DNA of 64,000 nucleotides from Flavobacterium endoglycinae (GTDB lineage Bacteria; Bacteroidota; Bacteroidia; Flavobacteriales; Flavobacteriaceae). Location of the stretch: contig NZ_CP071448.1 in assembly GCF_017352115.1 (NCBI RefSeq), positions 4,451,001 through 4,515,000 on the forward strand. The letters run 5' to 3'. Within the stretch, counting starts at the first letter, position 1, and each line of letters begins with the position of its first letter. A model generated the notes under the pieces. It did no database searches, was not told where the DNA came from, and saw nothing but the letters and a program-made list of their open reading frames with translations. The translations under genes were made by a program, and so were the position numbers. Below are positions 18,251-27,144 of this stretch, one piece after another.

Positions 18251-18871
18251 TTATGCTCCTTTTACCTGACGGAATGTAAGATTGATCCGTGGAAGCACGG
18301 CCCTTGCAGTCTTGGGCACCTGGTGTTCCCAAAAGGTATTGGTGCTTCCCGCCATCAGCAGGAAGGTCCCGTGATGCAGGGGAATCTCTATCGGCGCAAT
18401 GTGTTTCAGGGTCTTATGGCGTAGACGGAACAGGCGGGTTTCCCCGAAGGTAACCGAAGCAATGTTCATGTTCTTATTGCTCGAAGAAGTTTTATCGCTG
18501 TGCCATCCTACGCCGTCGGTGCCGTCCCTATAGAGGTTCAGCAGCACGGCATTGAAATTTATCCGCGTCTCATCCTCCACACGCTCTCTGATCTGGAGCA
18601 GTTCCAATGGCCAGCGGGGATTGGATTTCAGCTCAGGCCTGCTGCTGTCGCCATACCAGGAGATCATGCGCGGAGCGGTAACCACCTTGTCATACATCGG
18701 CATTTCATATTCCCTCCACTGCGTGCCATGGTATAGCACATTGTAATAATGGTCGGACTCGGGTTTGCTGAAAAAATTATCAATCAGCAGCAGGTCGGCA
18801 TCGGGGACGTCAAAAATTCTTCTGCCGCCGCTGCCCGATGAAAAAATTTCTGTGTCATCAAAAAGCATCAT
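18251..18871 (-). CDS. alkB: AlkB-type 2-oxoglutarate/Fe(II) DNA dealkylase
   Basis: About 206 residues. Oxidatively removes methyl groups such as 1-methyladenine and 3-methylcytosine from DNA. The iron ligands are visible as WHSDKT (HxD) and the distal His in FWEHQVPK; the 2-oxoglutarate-binding Arg pair is in RINLTFR. The substrate-lid segment PRMISWYGD is also present. A TTG overlapping the dnaE stop would extend the protein by 19 residues; the ATG at 18871 fits the family start better. It lies 53 bases downstream of dnaE on the same strand, forming a dinB-dnaE-alkB unit. Confidence 0.92.
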   Translation of the reverse strand: MMLFDDTEIFSSGSGGRRIFDVPDADLLLIDNFFSKPESDHYYNVLYHGTQWREYEMPMYDKVVTAPRMISWYGDSSRPELKSNPRWPLELLQIRERVEDETRINFNAVLLNLYRDGTDGVGWHSDKTSSSNKNMNIASVTFGETRLFRLRHKTLKHIAPIEIPLHHGTFLLMAGSTNTFWEHQVPKTARAVLPRINLTFRQVKGA

Positions 18872-18924
18872 CTTCTTTTTTTTTAGTTCATACTCTGGCT
18901 GGGGCGTAAAGCCGAACCAGCCTG

Positions 18925-21900
18925 TCAATTACTCATTTTAAGCCTTGGAATATTGATTTCATGTTCCTGGGGATAGGGCGCTCGCTGGGTCATGCTCACA
19001 TCTTCGCGTATTTTCTGCTGCGCCCTGTATTTCCAGTCGTTCTCATGTTCATAGCGCGGATCAGGTATAAAAGGCATTTTAGCCATCTTTGTGACGGTGA
19101 TGGTCGGGAAATGGTAATCCACCTCTACACTGCCCAGCAGCAGGTAGCAGCCTCCTCCCTGAAAAGGGTATTTCGCGAGGCTGTCGGTAAAATGTGCCGT
19201 ATCAAAAAGTTCGCCCTGGGCATCTATCCAGGTGCCGAAATACATAGCTCCCATTTTTGTGGGCACATGCTTTCGGGAGATCAGATAGGCCAGCATCCGG
19301 ACCTGCTTCTTATGATGGCCCAAAAGGTCTTTTGCCATTACATTTCCCCTGAAAGGGGTCTGAAGCAGATCAAAAGGGGAGCAGGAGACAGGAAAGCCCA
19401 GAAGCTCGATCTCATCAAAGGCATCCTCAAAAGCAGAGCGTTCGAGCTCAGGCAGTACAAATTCCTTGACCGGCTCCTCGAGCAGCATGGGGGCACGGTT
19501 CTGTGGCCTGAAGTCCACCAGGATAAGGCGGGCGATGACCAGCAGCTGGTTTTTTGTTTTGCCGGTGAAATGGAATGCGCCGATGAAAATCAGGATCTGT
19601 ATGTCCTCTATGCCAATGGGCACCCGGTTGATAAAATCCTCAAGCGACCTGTAAAGCCCGTTTTTTTCGCGTTCCTGCTGGATCAGAAGGGCTGTTTTGG
19701 ATTCCAGTCCCTGCAGGTGCATGAAACCCAGATAGACATCAGAACCATAGAGCGTGGTTTCAAATTCGCTTTTATTCACGCAGGGGGTGTGCACTGCCGC
19801 GCCTGACATCCTCGCCTCGTGCACATAGACTTCAGTACGGTAGAAACCTCCCTGATTGTTTATAACGGCCACCATAAATTCAATGGGGTAGTGCACTTTA
19901 AGATAAAGGCTCTGGTAGCTTTCCACTGCATAGGAGGCTGAGTGCGCCTTACAGAACGAATAGCCTGCAAAGGACTCTATCTGGCGGTATATTTCCGTGC
20001 TCAGCGCCAAGGGGTGCCCCTGGGCGGCACAGGACGCAAAGAAGTTGTCTTTTACCTTCTGCAGTGCCGCCTTGGAACGCCCCTTTCCCGACATGGCACG
20101 GCGCAGGATATCGCCGTCTGCCGCTGAGAGCCCTCCATAGTGCTGGGCGATTTTGATCACATCCTCCTGATAGACCATAATGCCGTAGGTATCACCGAGC
20201 TGCTGCTCGAACACCGGATGGAAATATTCAAACCTGTCGGGATGATTATGCCTGAAGATGTACTCCTTCATCATTCCGGACTGTGCCACTCCGGGGCGTA
20301 TGATGGAGGAAGCGGCCACGAGGGTCTTGTAATTGTCGCATTTCAGGCGGCGCAGCAGACCGCGCATGGCGGGGCTTTCGATATAAAAACATCCTATGGT
20401 TTTTCCCATCGAGAGAAAGCTGTTGCAGCTTTCCTGATCTTTTGAAATGGCGGTATCACGGATGTTGAGCCGTATGCCGCGGTTCTTCTCAATGAGCTTT
20501 ACGCTGTCATCGATATGCCCGATCCCGCGCTGGCTCAGGATGTCGAATTTTTCAAGCCCGATATCTTCGGCCGTATGCATGTCGAAAAGTACTATGGGGA
20601 ATCCCTTCGGGGGCATCTCCAGCACAGAATAGTTGGTGATCGGCTCCTCAGAAATCAGTATGCCGCAGGAGTGCATGCTTCTCTGGTTGGGATATTTCTC
20701 GAGCATCATCCCATACTGCTGCACTTCGCGGACCACTTCATTGGATGGGTGCAGGGCCATAGGGTTTTTCGCCAGCGCATCGAGCTCTTCTTTTGGAAGA
20801 CCGAAGACCTTGCCGACCTCGCGGAAGATAGAGCGGTATTTAAATTCCACATTGGTGCCGCAGAATGCAACATGGTCACAGCCGTAGCGTGAAAAGATAT
20901 ATTCCAGGATCACGTCCCTTTCCTTCCAGCTCCAGTCGATATCAAAATCAGGAGGACTTTTGCGGTTGAGGTTCAAAAAACGCTCAAAGTAGAGATCCAG
21001 CTCCAAAGGGCAGATGTCGGTGATCCCAAGGCAGTAGGCAATGATGCTGTTGGCGCCGCTGCCGCGGCCAATATGCAGAAACCCATGGGAATTGCTGAAC
21101 CGTATAATATCCCATGTAATTAGAAAGTAGCCGCTGAATCCCAGCTGGTCGATTACCTTGAGCTCCCGCAGCATTCTAGATTCTGCCTCTGTATTATGGT
21201 CCCCGTAGCGCCATTCCAGTCCCTGCCGGGCCAGTGTGGTGAGAAGCTGCAAGTCGTCCTTTCTGCTGCTGGTATAGAATTTCTTATTTTTCGGCGTTTT
21301 GAAATCGAATTCAAAACGGCACTCTGTAATGATCTTTTCTGTATTGGAGATGATCTGCGGATATCCGTCATAACATTTGAGGATCCTGTCCAGACCAACC
21401 ATGACTTCTGTCTGCCTGCAGTAATCCGCCTCGGATAGGCGTGAAAAAACAACATTCAGGTCTATCGCCCGCAGGATCTTGTGCAGCCTGTATTCGGTTC
21501 TGGTGCGGAAGGTTACCGGCTGGAGCACCACCATTTTGTCTATTCTGTTCTTCCAGCCCGAGCTGGCCAGCACAGGGCGCTGTTCGGGGCGTATGCCTAT
21601 AAATTCATGCTCTTTCAGAACAGCCGGCACATTTTCTAAAGGATAGATGACAAAGACATTTTCAAAATCGGGGGCAGCTGAAGGAAGTTCTGTTCCTTCA
21701 AAATTATGGCGGGTCAGAAAACGGTTCATTTCGGCAAGGCCTGCTGCATTTTTGGCCAGCCCGATATAACGAAGTTTGTGCCCTGAGCGGAATTCCATTC
21801 CTGCAATGGGCTTGATCCCCGCAGCCTGGCAGCCTTTTACAAAATCGTAAATCCCTGTCACGGTGTTGATATCCGTGAGTGCCATAGCGGTGAGACCCAA

Positions 21901-21981
21901 AGCGGCGGCTTTGGATATCAAGTCCTCAAGCGGTATGGTGCCATAACGCAGGGAGTGGAAAGAATGGCAGTTGAGATACAT
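18925..21981 (-). CDS. dnaE: DnaE-type DNA polymerase III alpha subunit (translesion-associated)
   Basis: A 1018-residue C-family polymerase. The N-terminal PHP domain starts with LNCHSFHSLRYG. The polymerase core carries the catalytic Asp motif PPDFDIDWSWKERD, and the fingers contain GYSFCKAHSASYAVESYQ. A helix-hairpin-helix region and a C-terminal OB domain follow. It is shorter than the replicative DnaE of Bacteroidota (about 1450 residues), which fits the accessory DnaE2/ImuC-like class. It begins 4 bases after dinB stops, so the two are cotranscribed. No ImuB-like protein is present; DinB probably takes that place. Confidence 0.9.
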   Translation of the reverse strand: MYLNCHSFHSLRYGTIPLEDLISKAAALGLTAMALTDINTVTGIYDFVKGCQAAGIKPIAGMEFRSGHKLRYIGLAKNAAGLAEMNRFLTRHNFEGTELPSAAPDFENVFVIYPLENVPAVLKEHEFIGIRPEQRPVLASSGWKNRIDKMVVLQPVTFRTRTEYRLHKILRAIDLNVVFSRLSEADYCRQTEVMVGLDRILKCYDGYPQIISNTEKIITECRFEFDFKTPKNKKFYTSSRKDDLQLLTTLARQGLEWRYGDHNTEAESRMLRELKVIDQLGFSGYFLITWDIIRFSNSHGFLHIGRGSGANSIIAYCLGITDICPLELDLYFERFLNLNRKSPPDFDIDWSWKERDVILEYIFSRYGCDHVAFCGTNVEFKYRSIFREVGKVFGLPKEELDALAKNPMALHPSNEVVREVQQYGMMLEKYPNQRSMHSCGILISEEPITNYSVLEMPPKGFPIVLFDMHTAEDIGLEKFDILSQRGIGHIDDSVKLIEKNRGIRLNIRDTAISKDQESCNSFLSMGKTIGCFYIESPAMRGLLRRLKCDNYKTLVAASSIIRPGVAQSGMMKEYIFRHNHPDRFEYFHPVFEQQLGDTYGIMVYQEDVIKIAQHYGGLSAADGDILRRAMSGKGRSKAALQKVKDNFFASCAAQGHPLALSTEIYRQIESFAGYSFCKAHSASYAVESYQSLYLKVHYPIEFMVAVINNQGGFYRTEVYVHEARMSGAAVHTPCVNKSEFETTLYGSDVYLGFMHLQGLESKTALLIQQEREKNGLYRSLEDFINRVPIGIEDIQILIFIGAFHFTGKTKNQLLVIARLILVDFRPQNRAPMLLEEPVKEFVLPELERSAFEDAFDEIELLGFPVSCSPFDLLQTPFRGNVMAKDLLGHHKKQVRMLAYLISRKHVPTKMGAMYFGTWIDAQGELFDTAHFTDSLAKYPFQGGGCYLLLGSVEVDYHFPTITVTKMAKMPFIPDPRYEHENDWKYRAQQKIREDVSMTQRAPYPQEHEINIPRLKMSN

Positions 21982-21985
21982 GTTT

Positions 21986-23167
21986 TTATTTTCTGCGTTT
22001 TAAAATTTCGTCCTTGCTGTTGGGTTTAAAAGAAGCGCCGGCGCATCGCATCACTGCGTCAAACCCGTAACGGTTTTTCATGCGGTCCATAGCCTGGTAG
22101 AGCGCAAGCATTTCTTCGGTGTCATTGAAAAGGTCGATCTGGCAGGTTCCCCGCACCAGTCCGCTGAAACGCACGCCGATCAGGCGAAGCCTCATTCTGC
22201 GCTGGTAGAGCTTTTCGAAAAGATCCGCTGCAGTTTTTGCCAGTATATGGTCAGCTGAGGTATACTGGACCCTGCACTGTTTGGTTTCCGTATCAAAATT
22301 AGCATACCGGATCTTGACGGTCACTGTAGAAGTGAGCCACTGTTCGCAGCGAAGCTGGTAGGAAAGTTTCTCGACCATGCCTTGGATAACCCTTCCAAGA
22401 TTGTCGATGTCGATGGTATCCTGGGAAAAGGTATGTTCGGTGGAAATCGACTTTCTTTCGGTGTAAGGCTCTACCGGACTGGTGTCAATACCATTGGCTT
22501 TTTTCCAGAGTTCGATCCCGTTCTGGCCGATCATGCGCTGCAGCGCTTCGGCAGGCATTTCAGAGAGGGTTTTGATGGTGCGGATGCCGATGCGCGAGAG
22601 CAGCTGGAAGGTCTTATCGCCCACCATAGGTATTTTGCGGACCGAGAGCGGATTTAAAAAAGACTGCACCAGATGTTCGGGGATTTCAAGGTTATGCTTC
22701 TGTTTACCTTCCCCGGTGCCGATTTTAGACACCGTTTTGTTGACCGAAAGGGCAAAGGTGAGGGGAAGGCCTGTTTCCTTTGTGATGCGCTGTGCGAGTT
22801 CATTGGTCCATTTATAGCTTCCGTAGAACTTGTCCATCCCGGTAATGTCCAGGTAAAACTCGTCTATGGATGCTTTCTCCACTACAGGCGCCTTTTCCTG
22901 GATTATTTCGGTCACCTCATGTGAGAGCCTTGAATAGAGTTCCATATCTCCCTTCATGACTTTTGCCTGGGGACAGAGCCTGAGCGCCATCTGGATCGGC
23001 ATGGCCGAGCGCACCCCGAAACGCCGCGCCTCATACGAGCAGGAGGCCACAACACCTCTTTCCCCTCCGCCGATAATAAGAGGTATGCCGTCAAGCCCAG
23101 AATTGGCAAGCCTTTCGCAGGATACGAAAAACGTGTTCATGTCGATGTGTACAATAGCCCGGTTCAT
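21986..23167 (-). CDS. dinB: Y-family DNA polymerase IV
   Basis: A 393-residue translesion polymerase. Catalytic residues are in VHIDMNTFFVSCE (palm, first Asp) and KASIDEFYLDITG (second acidic pair). The steric-gate Phe region is present. The thumb HhH is VRKIPMVGDKTF, and the little-finger domain ends with a basic tail. The ATG at 23167 is chosen over an upstream start because the family begins MNRAIVHID. First gene of the dinB-dnaE-alkB unit. No LexA- or XRE-type repressor gene is adjacent. Confidence 0.93.
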   Translation of the reverse strand: MNRAIVHIDMNTFFVSCERLANSGLDGIPLIIGGGERGVVASCSYEARRFGVRSAMPIQMALRLCPQAKVMKGDMELYSRLSHEVTEIIQEKAPVVEKASIDEFYLDITGMDKFYGSYKWTNELAQRITKETGLPLTFALSVNKTVSKIGTGEGKQKHNLEIPEHLVQSFLNPLSVRKIPMVGDKTFQLLSRIGIRTIKTLSEMPAEALQRMIGQNGIELWKKANGIDTSPVEPYTERKSISTEHTFSQDTIDIDNLGRVIQGMVEKLSYQLRCEQWLTSTVTVKIRYANFDTETKQCRVQYTSADHILAKTAADLFEKLYQRRMRLRLIGVRFSGLVRGTCQIDLFNDTEEMLALYQAMDRMKNRYGFDAVMRCAGASFKPNSKDEILKRRK

Positions 23168-23209
23168 AATCTTAATCATTTTATACACATCAAAATTAGT
23201 ACAGATGAT

Positions 23210-23275
23210 AACATTTTTAAAAAATAAAATGTTCTAAATAGTAACAAAAATTAAACCCCCTTATTTTAAAGGGGT
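23210..23275 (-). promoter_or_regulatory. Leader inverted repeats upstream of dinB
   Basis: Two symmetrical elements lie in the 110 bases before dinB. AACATTTT (23210-23217) and AAAATGTT (23226-23233) flank an 8-base A/T spacer, a possible repressor operator. About 20 bases further upstream, on the minus strand, ACCCC and GGGGT pair around an A/T loop (23255-23275) and are followed by a T-rich stretch, like an attenuator or terminator placed before the operon. Function is inferred from symmetry only. Confidence 0.35.
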
Positions 23276-23595
23276 CTAAAAAGCGGATTTTAGTGCCAAT
23301 TATCCTTTATTCAGAAATTACAGCGGCATAAGACATCCCAAAAAAAAATAGAATCTTAGTGCTGATTCCTGTTTTTTATTGCAATTTTTTCAGCGGATTA
23401 TGTTAACGGCTTTCAAATTTTTAGTTAATTCTATGTTTTACAGTGTTTTATTTAAAATGAATACGTATTTTTGTATTCCAGTAACCGCTCCACGAATATA
23501 ATTCGATCGTTTATCGATTCACATAGGTTTATTTATGATAAACGTCTGATTATCCTTAGATTATTGTCTTCTGTTAGTGTTCTAAACTATACGTC

Positions 23596-24045
23596 ATGAC
23601 AGCACCTAAAAGCCCTCAGAAGTTTATATATATAGCAGATGATGATGAAGACGATCGAATGCTCTTCCTCGATGCCCTGATGGAATTGGACCATCCTGCT
23701 TCCGTTAAAGAGGCTCAGGACGGGCAGGAACTTATCAATGCCCTTTATGATTCCATAAAACAGCTTCCTGAAATTATTTTTCTGGATATCAATATGCCGG
23801 GTAAGAGCGGTTTTGACTGTCTAAAAGAAATACGCACCTCCCAGCAGGATTTCAAGCATATCAGAGTGGTTATGTTCTCTACCAGCAGGAACCAGGCCAA
23901 TATCGATCTGTCCTACGAACTCGGCGCTGATTTTTATGCCGTAAAGCCCAGCAGCTTCCAAGGCCTGAAGGACATGCTTAAAAGAATATTTGAAATCGAC
24001 TGGAACAGCGTTCCGAAAAACCAGCATGAATTTCTGCTCTGTTAG
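23596..24045 (+). CDS. Single-domain response regulator
   Basis: A 149-residue receiver-only protein, intact at all active-site positions: acidic IADDDEDDRML, Asp in FLDINMPG, Ser/Thr in FSTSRN, and Lys in AVKPSS. It is the closest relative in this window of the Asn-substituted protein at 7295, with the same C-terminal EIDW-type tail. It stands alone between the divergent dinB operon and a debris region. A TATTTTTG element at 23466-23473 could be its -7 promoter box, but no upstream TTG was found at the right spacing. Confidence 0.9.
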   Translation: MTAPKSPQKFIYIADDDEDDRMLFLDALMELDHPASVKEAQDGQELINALYDSIKQLPEIIFLDINMPGKSGFDCLKEIRTSQQDFKHIRVVMFSTSRNQANIDLSYELGADFYAVKPSSFQGLKDMLKRIFEIDWNSVPKNQHEFLLC

Positions 24046-24342
24046 GCAGACCATAGTATTACACCTAACTTAATGCCTGTTTTTAAACTGCCGGAAATGG
24101 TTTGTTTCGGAGAGGATATGCAATTCATGGATGTCCGGTATTTATTAATATTTTTTGAATCAATTGAAGCAGAAACAAACAGCTGTTGAGCCTGCGTTCT
24201 TATCTGAATTCTTGATATTGAAACGCCATTGGGAGAGGTCTCAATAAAATTCAAATTATGATAAAGCGGAAGATTAAACTGTAAACGTTTTTTCCGCATG
24301 GCCTGTAATTTTGCCCTAGTTTAAAAATTAAAGAGTGTTTAA

Positions 24343-24483
24343 ATGAAAACGAAAAAAAAGAAAAAAATAAATACAATAGAGAAGGCGCAGGATTCCATAA
24401 AAATAAAAAGCATGATCATCAATGCCATGGTTTTTTCAATACTTTCTTTTATAGCGGTCCTTCTTATCACTGAAATTGCCTAA
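24343..24483 (+). CDS. Small single-pass membrane protein
   Basis: A 46-residue frame. It has a strongly basic N-terminus (MKTKKKKKIN) and a hydrophobic C-terminal helix from about residue 24 (MIINAMVFSILSFIAVLLI). The charge bias predicts an inside-N, outside-C orientation. No family is recognised. The start, the length of the helix and the short acceptable spacing make it plausible but not proven. Confidence 0.4.
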   Translation: MKTKKKKKINTIEKAQDSIKIKSMIINAMVFSILSFIAVLLITEIA

Positions 24484-24529
24484 ACATTTTTGCGCTGCGG
24501 GCAGTGAAACAGCATCTATAAAAAGGATC

Positions 24530-24761
24530 TTATGCTTCCATTTTCTGTTCCTCTGGAGCGGTGCGCTTAACAAGCAGATAAAAATCCCTGAGATGCCACC
24601 AGGCAGGGCACATTTCCAAGGGACCGTTAAAGGTCCTGATCCCTGTATAGCAGCTTTTTAAAAAAAAGCTGGGAATCTGTAATTTTTGCCCATGGTTTCC
24701 ACTCCACTTCCAAGGGCGGCGGCACAGCATCAAAATATCGTTTAATTTCTTCTGGATTCAT
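24530..24761 (-). pseudogene. DUF6965-like small protein, homopolymer frameshift
   Basis: From the ATG at 24761 the frame reads MNPEEIKRYFDAVPPP, then VEWKPWAKITDSQLFFKK, and runs into a stop. Dropping one A from the plus-strand run of eight at 24660-24667 joins it to SCYTGIRTFNGPLEM and AWWHLRDFYLLVK, giving a continuous protein of about 76 residues. The layout (PPxEVEWxPWAKI, then a one-helix segment ending HLRDFYL) matches small Bacteroidota proteins that I recall as DUF6965; function unknown. This may be a real frameshift or a homopolymer sequencing error. Confidence 0.55.
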
Positions 24762-25004
24762 AGGACAAAATTAACCAAATAATTTATGTCTGTCAAGAGC
24801 TAAAAGCTTATGAATACTGCAATACAGGCACTTTCTGGGCTGTGGTTTCTTCACTTGGCTGAGTGTCATTGAATTGACGCTTCAGCTAATATAAAATCTT
24901 TTAAATGGCTTATTAACGGTACAGATTACAGGGGGTAAATCAGATTAAGCGTGGATATGTACAGATTTGATAAGAAAGTTCGCGGAATCAGATAAACAGG
25001 GTGT

Positions 25005-25586
25005 TCAGGATTTCCGGTTTATGATCTGCGTAATGATCTGCCGGATCTGGTCATAATAGCTTTTATAAACCTGCATTTTTTTAGAAACATCATTATGTTC
25101 GTTCGAATAGGCTTCATAAAGATCAGGATAATTATTGATATGTTCAAATAAGTCTGTAAAATCCTGATGTGTATGGTTAATAATTTTTTGTATGATTATT
25201 TCAAGTTCATCACAATTTTCAATGTAAAGGCTCAGCTGGTAAATGTTTTTACAATAGTCCCCGATAAGTAAACTGTATCGGGCATGCAGGGAATTACTGA
25301 CTTTAATTTCCTCATGATATCTTTCCAGACTAGATTCTTGGTCTTTAACTTTAGGCTCAATATTTGACAGCTGGTAATAATATTCCATTGTTATTCCTGA
25401 TTTTATATACCCTGTCTGATTTAATAAAAGCATATATGCCAGTCTGCGTTCTTCAGCTATCAGATCGAATTTTAATTTTTTTAAATCGCTCTTGTCTTTC
25501 AGCCGATTTGAAACAAACTGCGACAGAATTACAGCCCCGGCACCGGTACAGGTGGAAATGAAAGATAGTATTAAAGCTCCCGTCAT
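25005..25586 (-). CDS. Hypothetical membrane-anchored helical protein
   Basis: A 193-residue protein starting with one hydrophobic helix (residues 3-25, LILSFISTCTGAGAVILSQF), followed by a charged, mostly helical cytoplasmic part with Lys/Glu-rich stretches and many Tyr and Ile residues. No catalytic motif or known family is recognised. It lies alone between the debris around 24.5 kb and the Rhs modules. The ATG at 25586 is the only sensible start. Its layout (anchor plus helical body) is also seen in small defence or immunity proteins, but nothing specific supports that. Confidence 0.6.
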   Translation of the reverse strand: MTGALILSFISTCTGAGAVILSQFVSNRLKDKSDLKKLKFDLIAEERRLAYMLLLNQTGYIKSGITMEYYYQLSNIEPKVKDQESSLERYHEEIKVSNSLHARYSLLIGDYCKNIYQLSLYIENCDELEIIIQKIINHTHQDFTDLFEHINNYPDLYEAYSNEHNDVSKKMQVYKSYYDQIRQIITQIINRKS

Positions 25587-26145
25587 AGCGTATCGTTTGT
25601 CGTTTTTTTACTGAATTTTGATTTATATGTTTATGTTATCAGCTTTAAAATGTCTACTTATTATTTTGATTATATTTTTATAAAAGTATAAAAAGTGCTG
25701 AATTTATTTTCATCCCGACCCTTTAAAACTTATTAAATTAAGTCTAATTCTAAGTTCTGCTCCCGATAACGCTCTTTTAGAATTACAGCAAATACAGCAT
25801 ATGCAAATTTGAGCGGCTCAGCAACAAGAAATGAATCTCCAGAAATAAAAAATACAAAATGAGGAATCCCGTAAAAAAGTGATAAAAATCTTTCGTTTAT
25901 TTACCATTTAAATTATGTAATCGATTACGTCAGGCTGCTGGGAAATTATTAACCCGAGTGATAAATGTTTTTACATAACTAGATTATCATTGATGAAGCA
26001 GAGCCAAAAGATTAAGCCACATTACTTCAAGAAATAGAGGAACTACTTTTACTATGATTTAAAAAAAAGAAGTAGAATCATAAAAAAAACATTCAGCAAT
26101 GAAAAAAAATAAATAGATAGCATTTCTCTTACTATTCTGGCAGAA
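25587..26145. other. Intergenic stretch upstream of the tail-fibre-like genes
   Basis: About 560 AT-rich bases, no supported gene. A 10-bp palindrome TAATCGATTA occurs near 25920. The stretch runs into a tail-fibre remnant at its right end. Confidence 0.35.
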
Positions 26146-26316
26146 ATGAATATGCTTTTGTTAAAAAAGGCAGAGGAACTCACACTTTATCTGATCCAGC
26201 AGGAGGAAGTGAACCAAGTACAGACTAACGAAATTACTACCCTGAAAAACGAGAATGCAGCTCTGAAATTAATGCAGCAGAGAATAGCAGACTTAGAAAA
26301 TCAGTTAAAAAAATAA
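26146..26316 (+). pseudogene. C-terminal remnant of a tail-fibre-like secreted protein
   Basis: A 56-residue frame beginning AEMNMLLLKKAEELTLYLIQ, matching the segment EMN(A/T)KLLQKIEELTLY that precedes the coiled-coil tail in the two genes that follow. It continues as a heptad-rich coiled coil ending in ENQLKK. The rest of the gene is missing, so it is the tail of a third family member that has been deleted. Confidence 0.65.
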
Positions 26317-26345
26317 TCGTTTCACACTAAATATTTACAGCTAAA

Positions 26346-27137
26346 ATGAATCAGATACTACTTTATGCATTCCTTTTTTTTTCTAATGTCATCTGTTATT
26401 CGCAGGATCTGTTCAGCGGCGGATCCAATAGCTGGATATTCCATACACCTGATGATGGAAGAACCACCCTGCATATTGCGCCTCTAATTGACAATGTTTA
26501 CAACTTTGGTTATCAGACCATGTTTGATAATACTGGAAATGTCGTGTTCAGCGGCAGTATAGGTATTGGCAGCACTCAGCTGACTTCCCAGCTCTCAATT
26601 GGAATTAATCATGGGATTAAACTCTCGGTCGGGAATTCTGGATGGGCCAATCCAAATATAATAGTCACAGGTTATAATTATGATGTTGGGGATTATACGG
26701 ACATCAAAGTTGCCGGTCATGCTGTAAATAATGCAAATATAAGAATCACGCAGTACGGTAATGTTGGAATTGGTACAATTACCCCGGCTAACAAACTAGA
26801 TGTAAACGGAACGATTCACTCCAAGGAAGTGAAAGTAGACATGAACGGCTGGTCTGACTTTGTATTTAAAAAAGAATATAATCTGCCGACACTTGATCAG
26901 ATTGAAAGGCATATAGCTGAAAAAGGCCATCTTGAAAATATTCCAAGTGAAGAAGAAGTTTTAAAAAACGGAATTAATGTGGGAGAAATGAATGCGAAAC
27001 TGCTGCAGAAAATAGAGGAGCTGACTCTGTATATGATTGAAATGAAAAAAGAGAATGAGCAGATGAAGAAAGAAAATAAAAGGATAACAGACAAACAGAC
27101 AGATTTGGAAAAACAAATTAAACACCTTACAAAATAA
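26346..27137 (+). CDS. Tail-fibre-like secreted protein of Rhs module 1 (first copy)
   Basis: A 263-residue protein with a signal peptide (residues 1-20, ending CYSQ). A variable beta-rich middle follows, with two GNVGIGT-type turns (SGSIGIGS and YGNVGIGT) typical of Bacteroidota fibre proteins. The conserved end block is NKLDVNGTIHSKEVKVDM, WSDFVFKK and HLENIPSEEEV. It finishes with a coiled coil of EN/K heptads (residues about 215-263). The role is probably a trimeric surface or secreted fibre, or a carrier for the Rhs proteins encoded downstream; both are inferred. It is 7 bases before a near-duplicate gene. Confidence 0.7.
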   Translation: MNQILLYAFLFFSNVICYSQDLFSGGSNSWIFHTPDDGRTTLHIAPLIDNVYNFGYQTMFDNTGNVVFSGSIGIGSTQLTSQLSIGINHGIKLSVGNSGWANPNIIVTGYNYDVGDYTDIKVAGHAVNNANIRITQYGNVGIGTITPANKLDVNGTIHSKEVKVDMNGWSDFVFKKEYNLPTLDQIERHIAEKGHLENIPSEEEVLKNGINVGEMNAKLLQKIEELTLYMIEMKKENEQMKKENKRITDKQTDLEKQIKHLTK

Positions 27138-27144
27138 ATATAAT

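Noticed and set aside
18961..19806. 281-codon plus-strand frame opposite dnaE.
   Set aside because: It is antisense to a clearly conserved polymerase; long antisense frames are expected in GC-rich coding DNA.
24042..24299. 85-codon minus-strand frame.
   Set aside because: Overlaps the end of the receiver gene, has no family resemblance and no regular structure.
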